DNA of 64,000 nucleotides from Bradyrhizobium sp. BR13661 (GTDB taxonomy: Bacteria > Pseudomonadota > Alphaproteobacteria > Rhizobiales > Xanthobacteraceae), in NCBI RefSeq assembly GCF_029892425.1, contig NZ_JARXWB010000038.1, positions 1-64,000 on the forward strand, given 5' to 3'. The position numbers and the translations under genes are program-made. The notes beneath the pieces are model-generated. The model made no database searches, was not told the DNA's origin, and saw nothing but the letters and a program-made list of their open reading frames with translations. This document shows positions 36,607-50,200 of the stretch, piece by piece; positions within the stretch are counted from its first letter, which is position 1, and every line of letters begins with the position of its first letter.

Positions 36607-37025
36607 TCCTGCTCGATACCAAAGTGGTCTCCGAGGCCATGAAGCCCGCGCCGCATCCATCGGTCCGCGACTGGCTCGACGCCCAGGCTGCCGAGACGGT
36701 GTTTCTCTCCAGCGTTACCATCGCCGAGCTCTTGTTCGGCGTCGGCGCGCTGCCGCGCGGCAAGCGCAAGGACAGGTTGGCAGCTGCGCTCGATGGCGTG
36801 CTGGACCTGTTCTCAGCCCGCATCCTGCCCTTCGATACCGCCGCGGCACGGCGCTCTGCAGATATCACCGCCAAGGCGCGTGCGGCCGACAAAGGCTTCC
36901 CCACGCCCGATGGCTACATCGCTGCGATCGTCGCCGCGCATGGGTTCGCTGTGGCATCTCGCGACATGCGTGCGTTCAACGCTGCCGGTCTGACGATCAT
37001 CGATCCCTGGGCCGTGACGGCTTAA
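36603..37025 (+). CDS. PIN-domain ribonuclease toxin (VapC/FitB-like)
   Basis: 140 aa. MILLDTKVVSEAMKPAPHPS carries the first PIN acidic residue (LLDT), SVTIAELLFGVGALPRGKR the conserved Glu, and TPDGYIAAIVAAHGFAVASR followed by FNAAGLTIIDPW the C-terminal acidic site. Family members cut tRNA or rRNA when freed from the antitoxin. The start overlaps the antitoxin stop. Its last 44 bases recur at 50955-50998. Confidence 0.9.
   Translation: MILLDTKVVSEAMKPAPHPSVRDWLDAQAAETVFLSSVTIAELLFGVGALPRGKRKDRLAAALDGVLDLFSARILPFDTAAARRSADITAKARAADKGFPTPDGYIAAIVAAHGFAVASRDMRAFNAAGLTIIDPWAVTA
36975..37018 (+). repeat. 44-bp direct repeat, left copy (3' end of the toxin gene)
   Basis: From TTCAACGCTGCCG to GGGCCGTGAC, 43 of 44 bases match positions 50955-50998. 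The two copies bracket the LuxR-type regulator and the giant adhesin, about 13.98 kb apart. Confidence 0.85.
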
Positions 37026-37064
37026 TTCTTCCGCCTGAGCCGCGATGTTCAGGCTAGTTGTCAA

Positions 37065-38051
37065 TCAAATTCGAACCGGGATCCGCGACAGGAGCAGCGC
37101 CAGCTCAGACTGCCGCGACGTCGCAGTCTTGCTGAAGATTGATTTAAGCCGGCTACGCAGCGTTTCCTTGGATACGCCGCTCCAGGCTGCAATCTCGACC
37201 AGTGTTTTACCCAAAGCGATGTCGGTGGCGAGCTTGGCTTCGGCGGGGCTAAAACCGAACGCCTGTTGCAAGACGGCAATGTTCGGGCGGGGCGCTTCCG
37301 CGTTGAGATCCACGACAGAGATCACGGCGGCGACCATGTGAAGCAGGTCGCGCGCGCTGCCGACAACCGGAATGATGGTCGCAATCAGGGGGCGCGTCGA
37401 GTTTCGCTTTGGCAGCACGATCGGCTTGCAGGGCTCCGACAGATCCATCTCTCGCCGGGTGGCAGATCCGACCGCTTGTCCGAGCCTCTGGTTGGAGTCC
37501 GGATGCCACGACGCCATGCGGCCATCCTTGATGGAGAGCGCGCCCCGGACAACTTGTTCGAAGCTGGGGCTCGCATGCATGACCGTGCCGTCATATCCAA
37601 GCAGGGCGACCGGCTGCCCATTGAGGGCGAGCGCATCCGCCAACCTCTGCGAGGCGACCAGCCCAAATTGCATCATCAGGTGGCCGACATTCTGCACCCG
37701 GCCGGCGAGGGCGTTGATGTCCTCGATCTCCTCGCGACCAGAGGGCTCATGGTCCGCACGGCGAAAGATGGACGTCGATGGCTTGGACGCCCCCTCCGTT
37801 GCGAGGAGGGCGCCTGCGAACGACGACAAGCCTGCGCGGATGAGGATTCCTGACGAGAACGATCGCGCCGAAGTTCGTCCGGCGTACAGCAGTCCCCTTG
37901 CAGTGCAGCGCGATCGACGACCGAGACAAATTCCGCGGGACGTACCGCACTCACTGCCAACCTCCTCCCGAATGAACAAATGCAGTATCGATCGGGAAAA
38001 TTGAGCAGGACAGCGACGACGAGGCAATCCGTATAAAGGAGGGGTTCTCAA
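37065..38051 (-). CDS. LuxR-type helix-turn-helix regulator (N-terminus uncertain)
   Basis: The C-terminal part is clear: FGFSPAEAKLATDIALGKTL then VEIAAWSGVSKETLRSRLKS and IFSKTATSRQSELALLLSRI form a LuxR-like helix-turn-helix. Before it, LNGQPVALLGYDGTVMHASP resembles a PAS-type linker region. The first 110 residues (rich in Arg/Ser, no pattern) look out of register, so the true start may be internal or the N-terminus frameshifted. It is divergent from the giant adhesin gene, 250 bases away, and is a likely regulator of it. Its stop lies 40 bases from the toxin stop. Confidence 0.65.
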   Translation of the reverse strand: MRTPPLYGLPRRRCPAQFSRSILHLFIREEVGSECGTSRGICLGRRSRCTARGLLYAGRTSARSFSSGILIRAGLSSFAGALLATEGASKPSTSIFRRADHEPSGREEIEDINALAGRVQNVGHLMMQFGLVASQRLADALALNGQPVALLGYDGTVMHASPSFEQVVRGALSIKDGRMASWHPDSNQRLGQAVGSATRREMDLSEPCKPIVLPKRNSTRPLIATIIPVVGSARDLLHMVAAVISVVDLNAEAPRPNIAVLQQAFGFSPAEAKLATDIALGKTLVEIAAWSGVSKETLRSRLKSIFSKTATSRQSELALLLSRIPVRI

Positions 38052-38299
38052 AAATCTTTGGATTCGCTGCTCCGCAGCACAGAGCCGGTGCGCGAAGGAG
38101 ATCGCCAGAAACCTTACCGGTTAAAACTAACCGGGAAATTTTTTGCAAAACTGACCCGTTCGGGTGGAGTGTTGCAGTTCGTTTCGGCGATAGCTTTTCG
38201 AGAATTTATTTTGATCCAGCCCGTTCGGCTCAATGAAGAGCCGCGACGCCGCCGCCCGGCGGCCACTCGCGGCCAATATTTTTTCAGGGGGAGGCCAAT

Positions 38300-41200
38300 A
38301 TGTCTAACGACGGCATCATTTCGATTATTGGAAACACCAATACCACGGTCGTGGATGGCAACAACAGCCTCATTGTCGCAGGCAATGGCAACGACAACCT
38401 GACCGCGGGATCCTCCAGCATCGTGGCGGCGGGCAACGGCAACGACACCATCACCGCCGGCGCGAACAGCGCCATCGCTGCCGGCAACGGCAACGACAAG
38501 CTGACCGCCGGATCCGGCAGCATCGTTATCGCAGGCAACGGCAACGACACCGTTACAGTGGGCGCGAACAGCGCCATCGTCGTGGGAAACGGCAATGACA
38601 CGCTGACCGCCGGTGCAAACAGCGTTCTAGTCGCCGGCAACGGCAACGACACGATTAACCTGGGCGCGAACGATACCGTCACGGTCGGCAACGGCAAGGA
38701 TACGTTCGTGCTGCCCGGCTACGGGCAGGTGACGCTCTCTGCGCCGCAAAGCCTTTCGGTGCGCGAGGACGGTACGATTGCGCTGACGATCGCGGCCGTC
38801 ACCTCAGGATTCGGATGGGGCCAGGAAGAGATCTTCGGTTTCAACACGTCGAATGACAAGATTCAACTGAGCAGTGCCCAGTTTGCCAGTTTCGCAGCCG
38901 TCATGGCGGACGCCAAGCAGATTGGGTGCAATACGGTCATCACCGCCGACCCCGCCGACAGCATCGTTCTGAACAACGTCAAGCTTTCTAGCCTCTCGGC
39001 CAAGGACTTTGCCTTCACGTCCGCGCCGGCGCTCCTCTACACGATCTCCGGAATCCCTGCGGACGCGACGCTGACGGACACGGCCGGGGCAATCCAGGTC
39101 GTCAACGGCACGGCGACCTTGACCCAGGCCCAGCTTGCCGGCTTGACGCTGAAGGCGGGCGAGGTGACCGCGACCAATCTCGTCGTCACCGCAACCGATC
39201 CTGCGACCGGCAACTCGGTCTCGAAGATCGTGGCGCTGTCCGTCACTCCGGTCGCGCCCACGCTTCATACGCCGGCGACGCTGAACGTGGTATCCGGCAG
39301 CTCTGTCGCCCTTGGCATCACCGAGACGCCGTTCGACCTGCGCGACACCGTGTCGGTCACCATCAGCGGCGTTCCCACGGATGCCAGTCTTTCGGCGGGT
39401 ACGAAGAATTCCGACGGCAGCTGGACGCTCACGCCGGCGCAACTGACGAACCTGACACTCAAGGCCGGCGCTCCGGCCACGGTCAGCCTCACCGTGACGG
39501 CAACCAATATGCTGGGCCAGACCGCGTCCTCGCCGGCGGCACACATCCAGCTGACGATCGCATCGCCGCTCTCCGTCACCTTCGACAAGGTGACCTTCAC
39601 CGATACTGGCGTCCAGGGCGATCATCTGACCGATAACAGCACCGTCACGCTGTCGGGTACGGTGACCGACGCGATCTCTGTCTCGAAGGTCAACGTCTAC
39701 AATGCCGGTTCGCTGATCGGGTCGGCAACGATCAACCCCGACCATACCTGGACGCTGACCACCGCGCTTGCGGACGGCAATTACAACCAGCTTTCCGTCA
39801 CCGCGACAGATATTGCGGGCACCAAGGCGAGCGCCAGCACCAGCCAATACGTACTTGTCGACACGACCGCTCCGACGGTGAACTCACAGTCCGAGTCGAA
39901 TCCGGGACTCACTCAATCCACCACGGAGATCATCACTGTCAATGCCAGCGACGCCAACGGCGTTCAGTCCGTTGCGATCTACAACGACGTCACGCACCAG
40001 CCGGTCGGCGATGCCGTGCTCAGCAACGGCGTCTGGACCTACACGGCTTCAGGACTAGCCGACGGTACGTACAAGTACTACGCGGTCGTCACCGATAAAG
40101 CCGGCAATCAGACCACGACGGCCGATCTCACCACCGTGACCGTCGACACCACCCGCCCGACGGTGATCTCCCAGTCGGAGTCCGTCTCGGGTCCGACGCA
40201 GCTCACGACCGATATCATCAAGGTCAATGCCACCGATCTGAACGGCGTTGCGTCGGTGGCGATCTACGACCATGCCACGAACCAGAAGATCGGCGACGCC
40301 TCCTTGGGCAGCGACGGCGCCTGGGCCTATACGGCCTCTAATCTCACGGGCGGTGCCCACACGTTCTACGCTGTTGTCACGGACAAAGCCGGCAATTCCG
40401 CCACGACTTCAGACCTCGCAACGGTGACGGTCGACAATACGCCTCCTGTCATCAGCTTCGGCCAGGTCAAGCTGGACAATCCGGATTCGACGGGAACGAT
40501 GTCGAACGACGGCGGCGCGACGCTGTCGGGCACGGTCTCGGACAATATCGCCGTGGCCCAGGTCCAGGTGTTCAACGGAACGACGTTGCTCGGGACGGCC
40601 ACTGTTGCAAACGGCACATGGACTCTCCACACGACCCTCAATGTGGGTTCGTATGACAAGTTGCACGCGACTGCGACCGATACCGCGGGCAACAGCGCGG
40701 ATATCGCCAGCCATAGCGTCGTGACCATCACCCAGGTCGCGGGCCTTGCCACCGATGGCTACATCGCGGGTGCGACCGTATTCGCCGACACCAACGGCAA
40801 CGGCAAGCTCGACAACGGGGAGGCGTCCGGCATGACCGATGCTGGCGGCCATTTCGTGCTGTCGGGTGGCACGACGTCCGGCTCTCTCGTTCTGATCGGC
40901 GGCACCGACACTGCAACCGGGCAGCAATTCACGGGCGTGCTCACCGCGCCCACAGGATCGACACAGGTCACCGCGCTCACGACGCTCGTGCAGTCGGTCG
41001 CCATCGCCAATGGCGGTAACGTTGCTGCGGCCTCGCAGGCCGTTGCTGCTGCGCTTGGTATCGACCCGACCATCGACATCACCAAGACTGACATTTTGAC
41101 GAATGCCTACACTGGCGATGCGCAGCCCTTTGTGGCCGCCGCCAAGGTACTCAATACGGTTTCCATGGTGGCGTCCGCCGTCGCAGGCACCGGTGCGTCA

Positions 41201-44200
41201 ACATTTACATCCGCGGCAACAGGCGCATTTTCGGCGCTGGCCGCCCAGATCGTGTCGACCGGCGGTCTCGACCTCACCAGCTCGAGCGTCGTCAATGCCG
41301 TGGTCACGAGCACACTGACGAGCGCCGGTGCCACGCTGAACGGCACGCAGACCAGTGATATTACAAGCGTCGTCACCTCCGTGAACACAGCGACCGATCA
41401 GGCCGTGCAGGCGTCGGCCGGTGGCTCGACCGCGGCGCTTCTTGCCAATGTCAGCGCGACCTCGATCGTTGCGCAGGGCAGCGCATCTGCCGATCTGAAA
41501 ACCGGTACGCAGAGCGGCAATCTCTCGAGCGCTGTCGCTAGCAACACGAGCACAGCTCTCTCAAACGCCGTTCAGAGCGCCGCCAGCCAGGTGTCGACCG
41601 CAAGTCTGGCGCCTGCAGCGCCAAACTTCGTCAGCCTGACGCCGACGGACGCTTCGCCGACCGCCGCGAGTGCGGTCCATTACCTGCTGACCTTCTCCAA
41701 TTCAGTTCAGGGTGTGAACGCGAGCGACTTCACGCTTGCCACCAACGGGCTTAGTGGGGCGAGCATCACTGGTGTCTCGGCCGTGGCGGGCAGCGCTGGC
41801 GCGCAATATCTGGTCCAGATTAACCCGGGTTCCGGCAACGGCACCCTGTCGCTCAGTTTCGCCGGCACTACCGTCCAGGATCTGACGGGGGTAGCGCTGC
41901 AAGATCAGAGCTCGCACGCGGCTACCAGCTATACGATCGATCATTCCGCCGGCGAGCAGGCCGCGCTGGCGTTGGCAGTCACCAACACGCAGGTCAACGC
42001 CGCAGGGTCGGCGCTGATGAACTTCACGATCAGCGGACTTCAGCCGACCGATACGGGCGTGGTCACCTTTACCGACGGTCAGAACTCGGTCTCTGTCAAC
42101 GTGAACGGCGGGCAGAGCACCTACACTGCGAATCTCAGCGCACTGAGCGACGGGCCAATCTCGTCCCAGCTTGCCGTTAATACCAATGCCGCCGGCCACT
42201 CGTTTACGCCGGTCGCCGGTTCCAGCGCGGTGACGCTGACCGGCTTCAGCACGCCGCCCTCGAGCGGCATCAGCGTCGTTCAGAACGCCACTGGCGACAT
42301 CGCAATCGTCTCGGCGATTTCAGTGACCAATCAGTCGGGCATCGGGCTGCTCGCCCAGGAAACCGCAAGTGGCGTCGGCAACATCGTCGTCAACACGACT
42401 GGCAGCGTGACTGGCACGGGCAGCGGATCTGTCGGTCTTGAAGCGCAGAACGTTGATTCGTCCAACGGCGGCAACGTGTCGGTCACGGCGACCGGCGGCG
42501 TCACCGCCAACCAGCACGCCATCGTCGCCTCGACCGCGGGCAGCGGCAATGTGTCGGTCGAAGCGGGCGGCGCGATTGCCTCGACGGTGCAGTTCGGCAT
42601 CCGTGCCGCGGCGTCCGGAACCGGCAACGTGTCCGTCCTCACCGATGCCGGCAGCACGATCAATTCGGGCGGCGCGGGCATCAGCGCCATCAATTTCGAC
42701 ACAGTGCTTGCGGCGAGCGCCAACAGCACGGTGACGGTCACCAACAATGCCGTCATCAACTCCGGCACCACGCTCAATCCCAGCGGTTCGGTACCGCAGG
42801 GCATCGCCGCCGGCTTCTATGGTGCGAACGGCACGTCGAACACCGCCATCAACGGCACGGTTCTCGTCAACAACAACGCCAACATCACGGCTGCGGCTGG
42901 CTATGGCGTCGACGCCTACAATTGGGGCAACGGCGATGTGACTCTCAACGAAGCGGCGAACACCTCGGTGTCGGGCGCGCAGTACGGTCTTGCCGCCTAT
43001 GCCCTGAGCAAGGGCTCGGGCAATGTCGCGATCAATGTCGGCGCAAATGTTGCGCTCAGCGCGACCACGTTCTTTGGCATCCAGGCCTTTGTCAACGGTG
43101 TCGGCAACATCAATGTTCAAACCGGCGACGGCGATATGATTTACGGAGGCAGCATCGGCATCAACGCCCAGAGCCAGGCGACGTCCGACCCTGCAACAGG
43201 CAACATCACCGTGGTGCTGGGCAAGGACACGATCCACTCCGGCACGCTCAATACGCCGGGCGGCTCAACCCCCGGTGCCGTCTCGGTCGGCTACCTGCCG
43301 AACGGAACCCAAGCCGCTTCAAACGCGGTGCTCGGCAATGTCATCCTACAGAGCGATGCCCAGATTACCGCCGACAAGAATGCCGGCATCAACGCTTACA
43401 ATTGGGGCAAGGGCAACGTCACGGTGTCGACCGGGCTCGACTCGACGATCCATTCGGCGGGTAATGGCATCCAGGCCAACGCGCTGAACGGTGGCAATGT
43501 CAGTGTGACCAATGGCGGCTCGATCACATCAGGCTCTACCGGCATCACCGCCAATTCGAACATGGGCCTCGGCACCGTTGGCGGCACAGTGACCGTCGTC
43601 AACAACGGCACGATCAGCGCCGGCGCCACCGGCATCGGCGTTGGCGGCAACCACGTCGGCGCCATCTCGATCACTAACAACGGCACGGTCACGGCGACCC
43701 AGTTTGCCGGAATCGGCATCACGGCGGTCGGCGGCGATGCGACGATCACCAATGCCGGTGCGACGACGGGAACGAACGGCATCTTTGCCGCGACCAACGG
43801 TTCGGCCAACGTCTCCATCACCAACCAGGGGACCGCGACCGGCACGACCTATTCTGGCATCGGCGCGAATCTGACAGCCGCCGGCGCAACCGGCTCGATC
43901 AGCATCGCCAACTCGGGCACCGTGACGAGCCTTGCCGGCAACAGTCCCGCGATCGGGATCACCGAGAACAAGACCGGCACCGTCACCATCAACAACACCG
44001 GCATCATCGGCTCGAACGCATCCGGTCAGGCCCTGTACGAAGGTGGTGGTGACATCGCGCTGACCAACAGCGGCACGATCACCGGCAATATCAATGTCGG
44101 CAACGGCACGTTCAACAACCAGGCCAGCGGCGTCTGGGCGGTCGGCACGTGGAGCGGCATCGGCACCGCTTCGACCACCGGCGTGGTCGAGAGCAATACC

Positions 44201-47200
44201 ATCAACAATGCCGGCACCATCAACCTTTCGGCCGTCGCCAACATCAACGGCGCCAACGGCCTCGTCGTGAACAACAGCGGGCACATCGACAACCTCTCCG
44301 GAATCAACATGATCAACGGGTCCGTGAACAACACGGGCACGCTCGAGGTCGCTTCCGGCTCGCTCGAGATCGGCGGTGGCCTGAGTGGAGCAGGGGCGGT
44401 CCTGGTCGATGCCGGTGCGACACTGGTCCTTGACGGGGCGACCGCGCAGACGGTGACTTTCATGGGCAGCGGGGGCACGCTCGGTCTCAATGCCGCCTCC
44501 AGCGGGACCATTGCCGCGATCTCCTCGACCGGCGGCAACTTCACGATCAACGGCTTTGGCTCGGTCGCTACCGCAGTTGGCGACGGCATCGACTTCACGG
44601 CGACGGGCGGACTTGCCGGCAACATGGCCGAGATCTTGGTCGCGCCCGGAGGCGCCATCACCGGCGCTGCCAACGGTATCGTCGTGACGCAGAACGGGGC
44701 AGGCGATATCACCATTAATGCTTCCGGCGCTGTCACCGGGCAGGCCGGTGACGGCATCGACGCCCAGGACAGCGCTAGTGGCACCGGCAACATCAACGTC
44801 ACTGCGACCGGCGGGGTGAGTGCCAGCGGCACCACATCAGTCCTGACCGGCAACCCCCTTGTTCAGACAACGCAGGGCTATGCAGCCATCCGTGCGCAGA
44901 ACCTCGACACGGCTAACAATGGCAACGTGACGGTCGCGACATCGGGCGCGCTCACTGGATCGGAGTTCGGTATCCGGGCGCAGACCAGCGGCAGCGGCAA
45001 TGTCAGCGTTACCACCGATGTAACGACCGCAATCAATGCGGGTGGCTCAGGCATCAGCGCGGTCAACTTCGATACGTCCATGTTGGCCACGGCGAACAGC
45101 ATGATCACCGTGACGGCTCACGGCACCATCAACTCCGGATCGATGGTGAACCCCAACGGCTCGACGCCGGCGGGCATCAATGTCTCCTATTATGCCAACC
45201 CGGTTGGCACGATCACTCCTGTTCACAACTCGAACGTCAACGGCACCGCCCTCGTCACAAGCGATGCCACGATCAACGCGGCTGGCTACGGCATCCAGGC
45301 CAACAATTTTGGCAACGGCAACGTGACAGTGAACGAGACCGGCGGCAGCATTACATCCACCGGTTATGGCATCAACGCCTACAGCCGGGGTATTGGCAGC
45401 GTCAGCATCTCGACCTCCTCAGGCGCGAGCATCACGTCGTCAGGCACGGGCATCAATGCGGCCAATCAGGCCGTCTTCGATGCCTCGAACAATGCGACCG
45501 TCACCGTCACCAACTATGCGACCATCAGCGCTGGAGCGGTCCCCAATGGCAGCACACTTGCCGGCATTCTAGCCGGTTTCAGCGGCACGTATGGCTTGGT
45601 CGCGCCGAGTCCCAATGCCGGCGTGAACGGCACCGTTCTTATCAGCAATTTCGGCAACATCACCTCGACCGCCGGTTACGGCATCGATGCCTACAACTGG
45701 GGCAATGGCGATGTCACGGTGAACGACGGCGCCGGGACCACGGTCACCGGCAATCTCATCGGTGTGGGTGCGTTCGGCCTGGACGGTGTCGCTGGACACC
45801 CGGGTGGAACTGGGAACATCGCCATCAACGTCGGTGCCAATGCGACGATCACCGGCGGTGCCGGCAACGACGGCATCCAGGCCTATTCTCTGGATAACGG
45901 CAATGTCAGCGTCACAACCGCGGATAATCTCACCGTCAACGCCGGTCGGAACGGGATCGGCGCGTTTGATCAATCTTCGACGGTGTCGGCCGGCAGCACC
46001 CTGTCCGTCGTTGTAGGCACCGGGAGCATCCATGCCGTCAGCGGCGGCATCAGTGCCGGCTATTCCCCCGGGGCTGGAGGATATTCGCCGGGAGGTACCG
46101 CGTTCACGGCGGGGGTGGCCGGAAACGTATCGGTCGTCAGCAATGCGACGATCGTTGCCACGGGAAACAACGCCTTCGGCATCAACGCCTTCAACTGGGG
46201 CACCGGCGACGCCACGGTGACAACGGGCGCGGCCTCTAACATCACCGCGACCAACGGCACCGGCAACGCCATCAACGCCAGCACGAATGATGGCGGCAAT
46301 GTCACCATCAGCAACGCCGGCGTGGCGACCGGGGGCGGGACCGGCATTAACGCGTTCGTCGCCGCCAATGCGGTGCACGCCGGCACCATCTCCGTGACCA
46401 ACACGGGAACGGCGACCGGAAACAGCTTCTCGGGCATCAACGCCAATGATTCCGCGGGCGGCAACGTCTCGGTCACCAACAGCGGATCGGCGGCCGGCAA
46501 GACCGGCATCAACGCCTTCACCAACGCTGCCGGTAACATCAACGTCGACAACAGCGGCCAGGTCACTGCGACCAGCTTCTCCGGCATCAACGCCAATGCG
46601 TCGGGCACGGGCAGTGTCACGGTCACGACCGAAGCGCTCTCGTCGATCGGAGCGTCCAGTAGTGGAATCAGTGTCGGAGCCAATGGCGGCAACGTCTCGA
46701 TCACCAATGCGGGAACCGCTACAGCAACGAGCGGCGCCGGCATCACAGCGACGGCCAACAATGGCGGCAATGTCTCCGTGACCAACAGCGGAACGGTGAG
46801 CTCCACCTCCGGCTGGGCGGGCATTGGCGTCGCCGCCAATGGCGGTGGCAACGTGACGATCGGCAATACGGGTTCTGCGACCGGTGGGAGTGGTATCTTT
46901 GCCAGTACGACGGGGGCCGGCAGCATCAGCGTCACGAACGATGGAGCCGCGACCGGAGTGACGTTCTCTGGCATCGGGGTCAATCAATCCGCGCCGGGCT
47001 CGACCGGATCGCTCACGATCGCCAACAACAGTCATGGAACTGTGGCGGGTACGCTCACAACGGCTGCAATCGCGATCAACGGCAACGCGACCGGAACTGT
47101 TGCAATCACCAATTCCGGAACGGTCGGTTCGAATGCAGCCTGGCAAGCGTTGTACGAGAATGGCGGCGACATCACGCTGACCAACAGCGGCACCATCACC

Positions 47201-50200
47201 GGCAACATCAATGTCGGCAACGGCACGTTCAACAACCAGGCCGGCGGCGTCTGGGCGGTCGGGACCTGGAGCGGCTTCGGCACGGCCTCGACCACGGGCG
47301 TCGTTGAAAGCAACACCATCAACAACGCCGGTACGATCAGTTTGTCGGCCGGCGCCAACATCAACGGCGCCAACGGTCTCGTCGTCAACAACAGCGGGCA
47401 TATCGACAACCTCTCCGGGATCAACGCGATCAACGGGTCCGTGACCAACACGGGCACCATCGAAGTGCACGGGGGGACGCTGAACCTTGCAGATGGGCTC
47501 AGTGGCGCCGGCGCGGTCATCATCGACGACGGCGCGACGCTGGAGCGTGCGGGGGCGACGGCCCAAGCGATCACGTTTGCGGGCGGCACGGACACGCTGC
47601 AGCTCGACAACGTTCCGGGGCAGGGCTTTACCGGCACCATCACAGGCACGACGTCGTCGAGCGGCAGCTTCGCCGTCAACGGTGCGGGCAGCATCGCGAG
47701 CACCATCGGCGATGCGTTCGACTTCACGGCGACGGGCGGTACGGCCGGATCGCCGGCCAATGTGGCATTGACCACGGTTGTGCCAATGACCGGTGCGGCC
47801 GCGGGCCTGGTTGCCACCGAAACCGGCACCGGCGATCTCTCGCTCGAGACCTGGGGCGCGGTGACCGGCCAGGCCGGCAACGGCATCCTCGTTCAGGACA
47901 GCGCCACCGGCTCCGGCAATCTCGCGGTCAACGTCCATGGCGGCGCCAGTGCAAGCGGCACGACGCTGGCGACGATCAACGGCAACCCGACCACGCAGGG
48001 CTTCGCGGCCGTTCGGGTGCAGAACCTGGATTCAGCCAACAACGGCAATATCTCGGTTTCGACATCGGGCACGCTCAACGGTTCGCAGTACGGCATTCGC
48101 GTGCAAAGCGCCGGCAGCGGCAATATCACTGTTACGACCGATGCGAGCACCGTCATCAATGCGGGCGGAGCGGGCATCAATGCCGTCAATCTTGATACTG
48201 TAATTGCTGCGAGTGCCAACAGCACGATGACGGTCACCAACAATGCCGTCATCAACTCCGGCAGCATGGTCAACCCGAGCGGTTCCGTGCCGCAGAGCGT
48301 CGTCGCCGGCTACTTTGGCGCCAACGGCACGGCCAACACCGCGATCAACGGCACGGTCGTCATCAACAACAACGCCAACCTCACGGCCGCGGCCGGCTAT
48401 GGCGTCGACGGCTACAATTACGGCAACGGCAATGTGACGGTGAACGAGGCCGGCAACACCTCGGTGACCGCGGATCAATACGGGCTGGCAGCTTATGCCA
48501 ACAGCAAGGGCAGCGGCAGCGTCGCGATCAATGTCGGCGCAAACGTCGCGGTAAATGCCCACACCTTCATCGGCATTCAGGCATCGACCACCGGTGTTGG
48601 CGACATCAACATCCAGACCGGCGACGGCGACACGATCTACGGCGGCAGTATCGGCGTCAACGCCCAGAGCCAGGCGACATCAGAGCCTGCCACCGGGAAC
48701 GTCATGGTGGTGCTCGGCAACGACACCATTCACTCCGGCTCGCACGTCACCGGGAACGGTGGAGCGACACCGGGTGCCGTCTCGGCCGGTTACGCGCCGA
48801 ACGGTGCGCCATCGTTGGCCAACGCTGTCTCTGGCAACGTCACCGTGCAGAGCAACGCGCAGATAACGGCAGACGCGGGCGTCGGCATCAACGCCTACAA
48901 TTGGGGCAAGGGCAACGTGACGGTTTCGACCGGCTCTGCGTCCTCGATCACGGCGCCCGGCAACGGGATCCAGGTTAACGCCCTGAACGGCGGCAACGTC
49001 AGCATCACCAATGGCGGTTCGATCCATGCCGGAGGAACCGGCATAACTGCCAATGCCAACCTTGGTAGCAGCGCCAGCGGCGGCACGGTTGCCATCACCA
49101 ACAACGGCGCAATCACCGGCGCCAGCGGCATCTTCGCCGGCGGCAGCCATGTCGGAAACATCTCGATCACCAACAATGGCACGGTGGCCGGCACGACCTC
49201 CAACGGCATCAACGTGGGTCAGGCGGCGGGTGGTTCGACGGGATCGACCACCATCACGAACAGCGGCACCGTAACGACCTCGGGTGCGGTCTCCGCAATT
49301 GCAGTGACTGAGAACGCAACCGGCACGGTGACGCTCAACAATTCCGGAACCATCGGCTCGTCGGCTGGGGCGGGCGCGCTATTCGAGTCCGGCGGCAGCC
49401 AGATCACCATCAACAACAGCGGGACCATCCTCGGCGGCATCAACACCGGGGGCGGGGTCATCGGCGCGACCACCACGATTAACAACAACGCCGGCGGCGT
49501 CTGGCAGGTCAGCTTTCTGGATGACGAGGGCGCGATCAACGCGATCGGTGCAGCCTCGGCCATTACGATCGTCGGAGCGAGCAATGGAATGAGCGTCGGC
49601 GCTTCGGGCACCGGCAGCTTGAGCCTTTCGGCCGGGGCGGCACTCACGACTGATTTCCTCAACATCGCAAATCAGGTGGGCAGTCACGGAACCGTCGTCG
49701 TGACCGGCGCGGGCGCGAACCTAAGTGCCACAGGTTCGAGCCCGAACATCCAGGTCGGCAGCGACGGCACCGCGACCCTGACGATCTCGGATCACGCGAC
49801 CGTCACGACCACCAACATGACTCTCGCCGTCAACCACGACGCCGGCGTAACCGACACGCTCACCTTGGACAATGCGAGCCTGCATGTCAGCGGGACCCTG
49901 ACGATCGGCAACAGCGGCGCGGGCACCGCGCTCGTGGAGAATGGAGGCAGCTTGACGGCTGGCACACTGATCCTTGCCGGACTGTCAGGGAGCACCGGGA
50001 GCCTCACCGTTGACGGTGCGGGGTCCCTGGTTACGGCTTCCTCCATTTCGATCGGCGGGCCGTCGGCTGTGCTTACGCTGAGCAATGGCGGTGCCATCGA
50101 TGTCGGATCGAGCGCGACGACGATCGCAAATACCATCCATGTCGGCAGCGATGGATCGCTGGTCGGCGCCGGCGAGATTACGTCCGCCATCGTCAATGAC

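Noticed and set aside
38363..38700. CRISPR-like regular repeats
   Set aside because: The 54-bp repeats are in frame, have no spacers and encode GNGND units of the adhesin; no cas genes are present.
45569..47938. 789-codon open frame on the minus strand inside the adhesin
   Set aside because: Asp/Arg/Gly-rich shadow of the repetitive plus-strand gene, typical of GC-rich antisense frames; no independent protein character.
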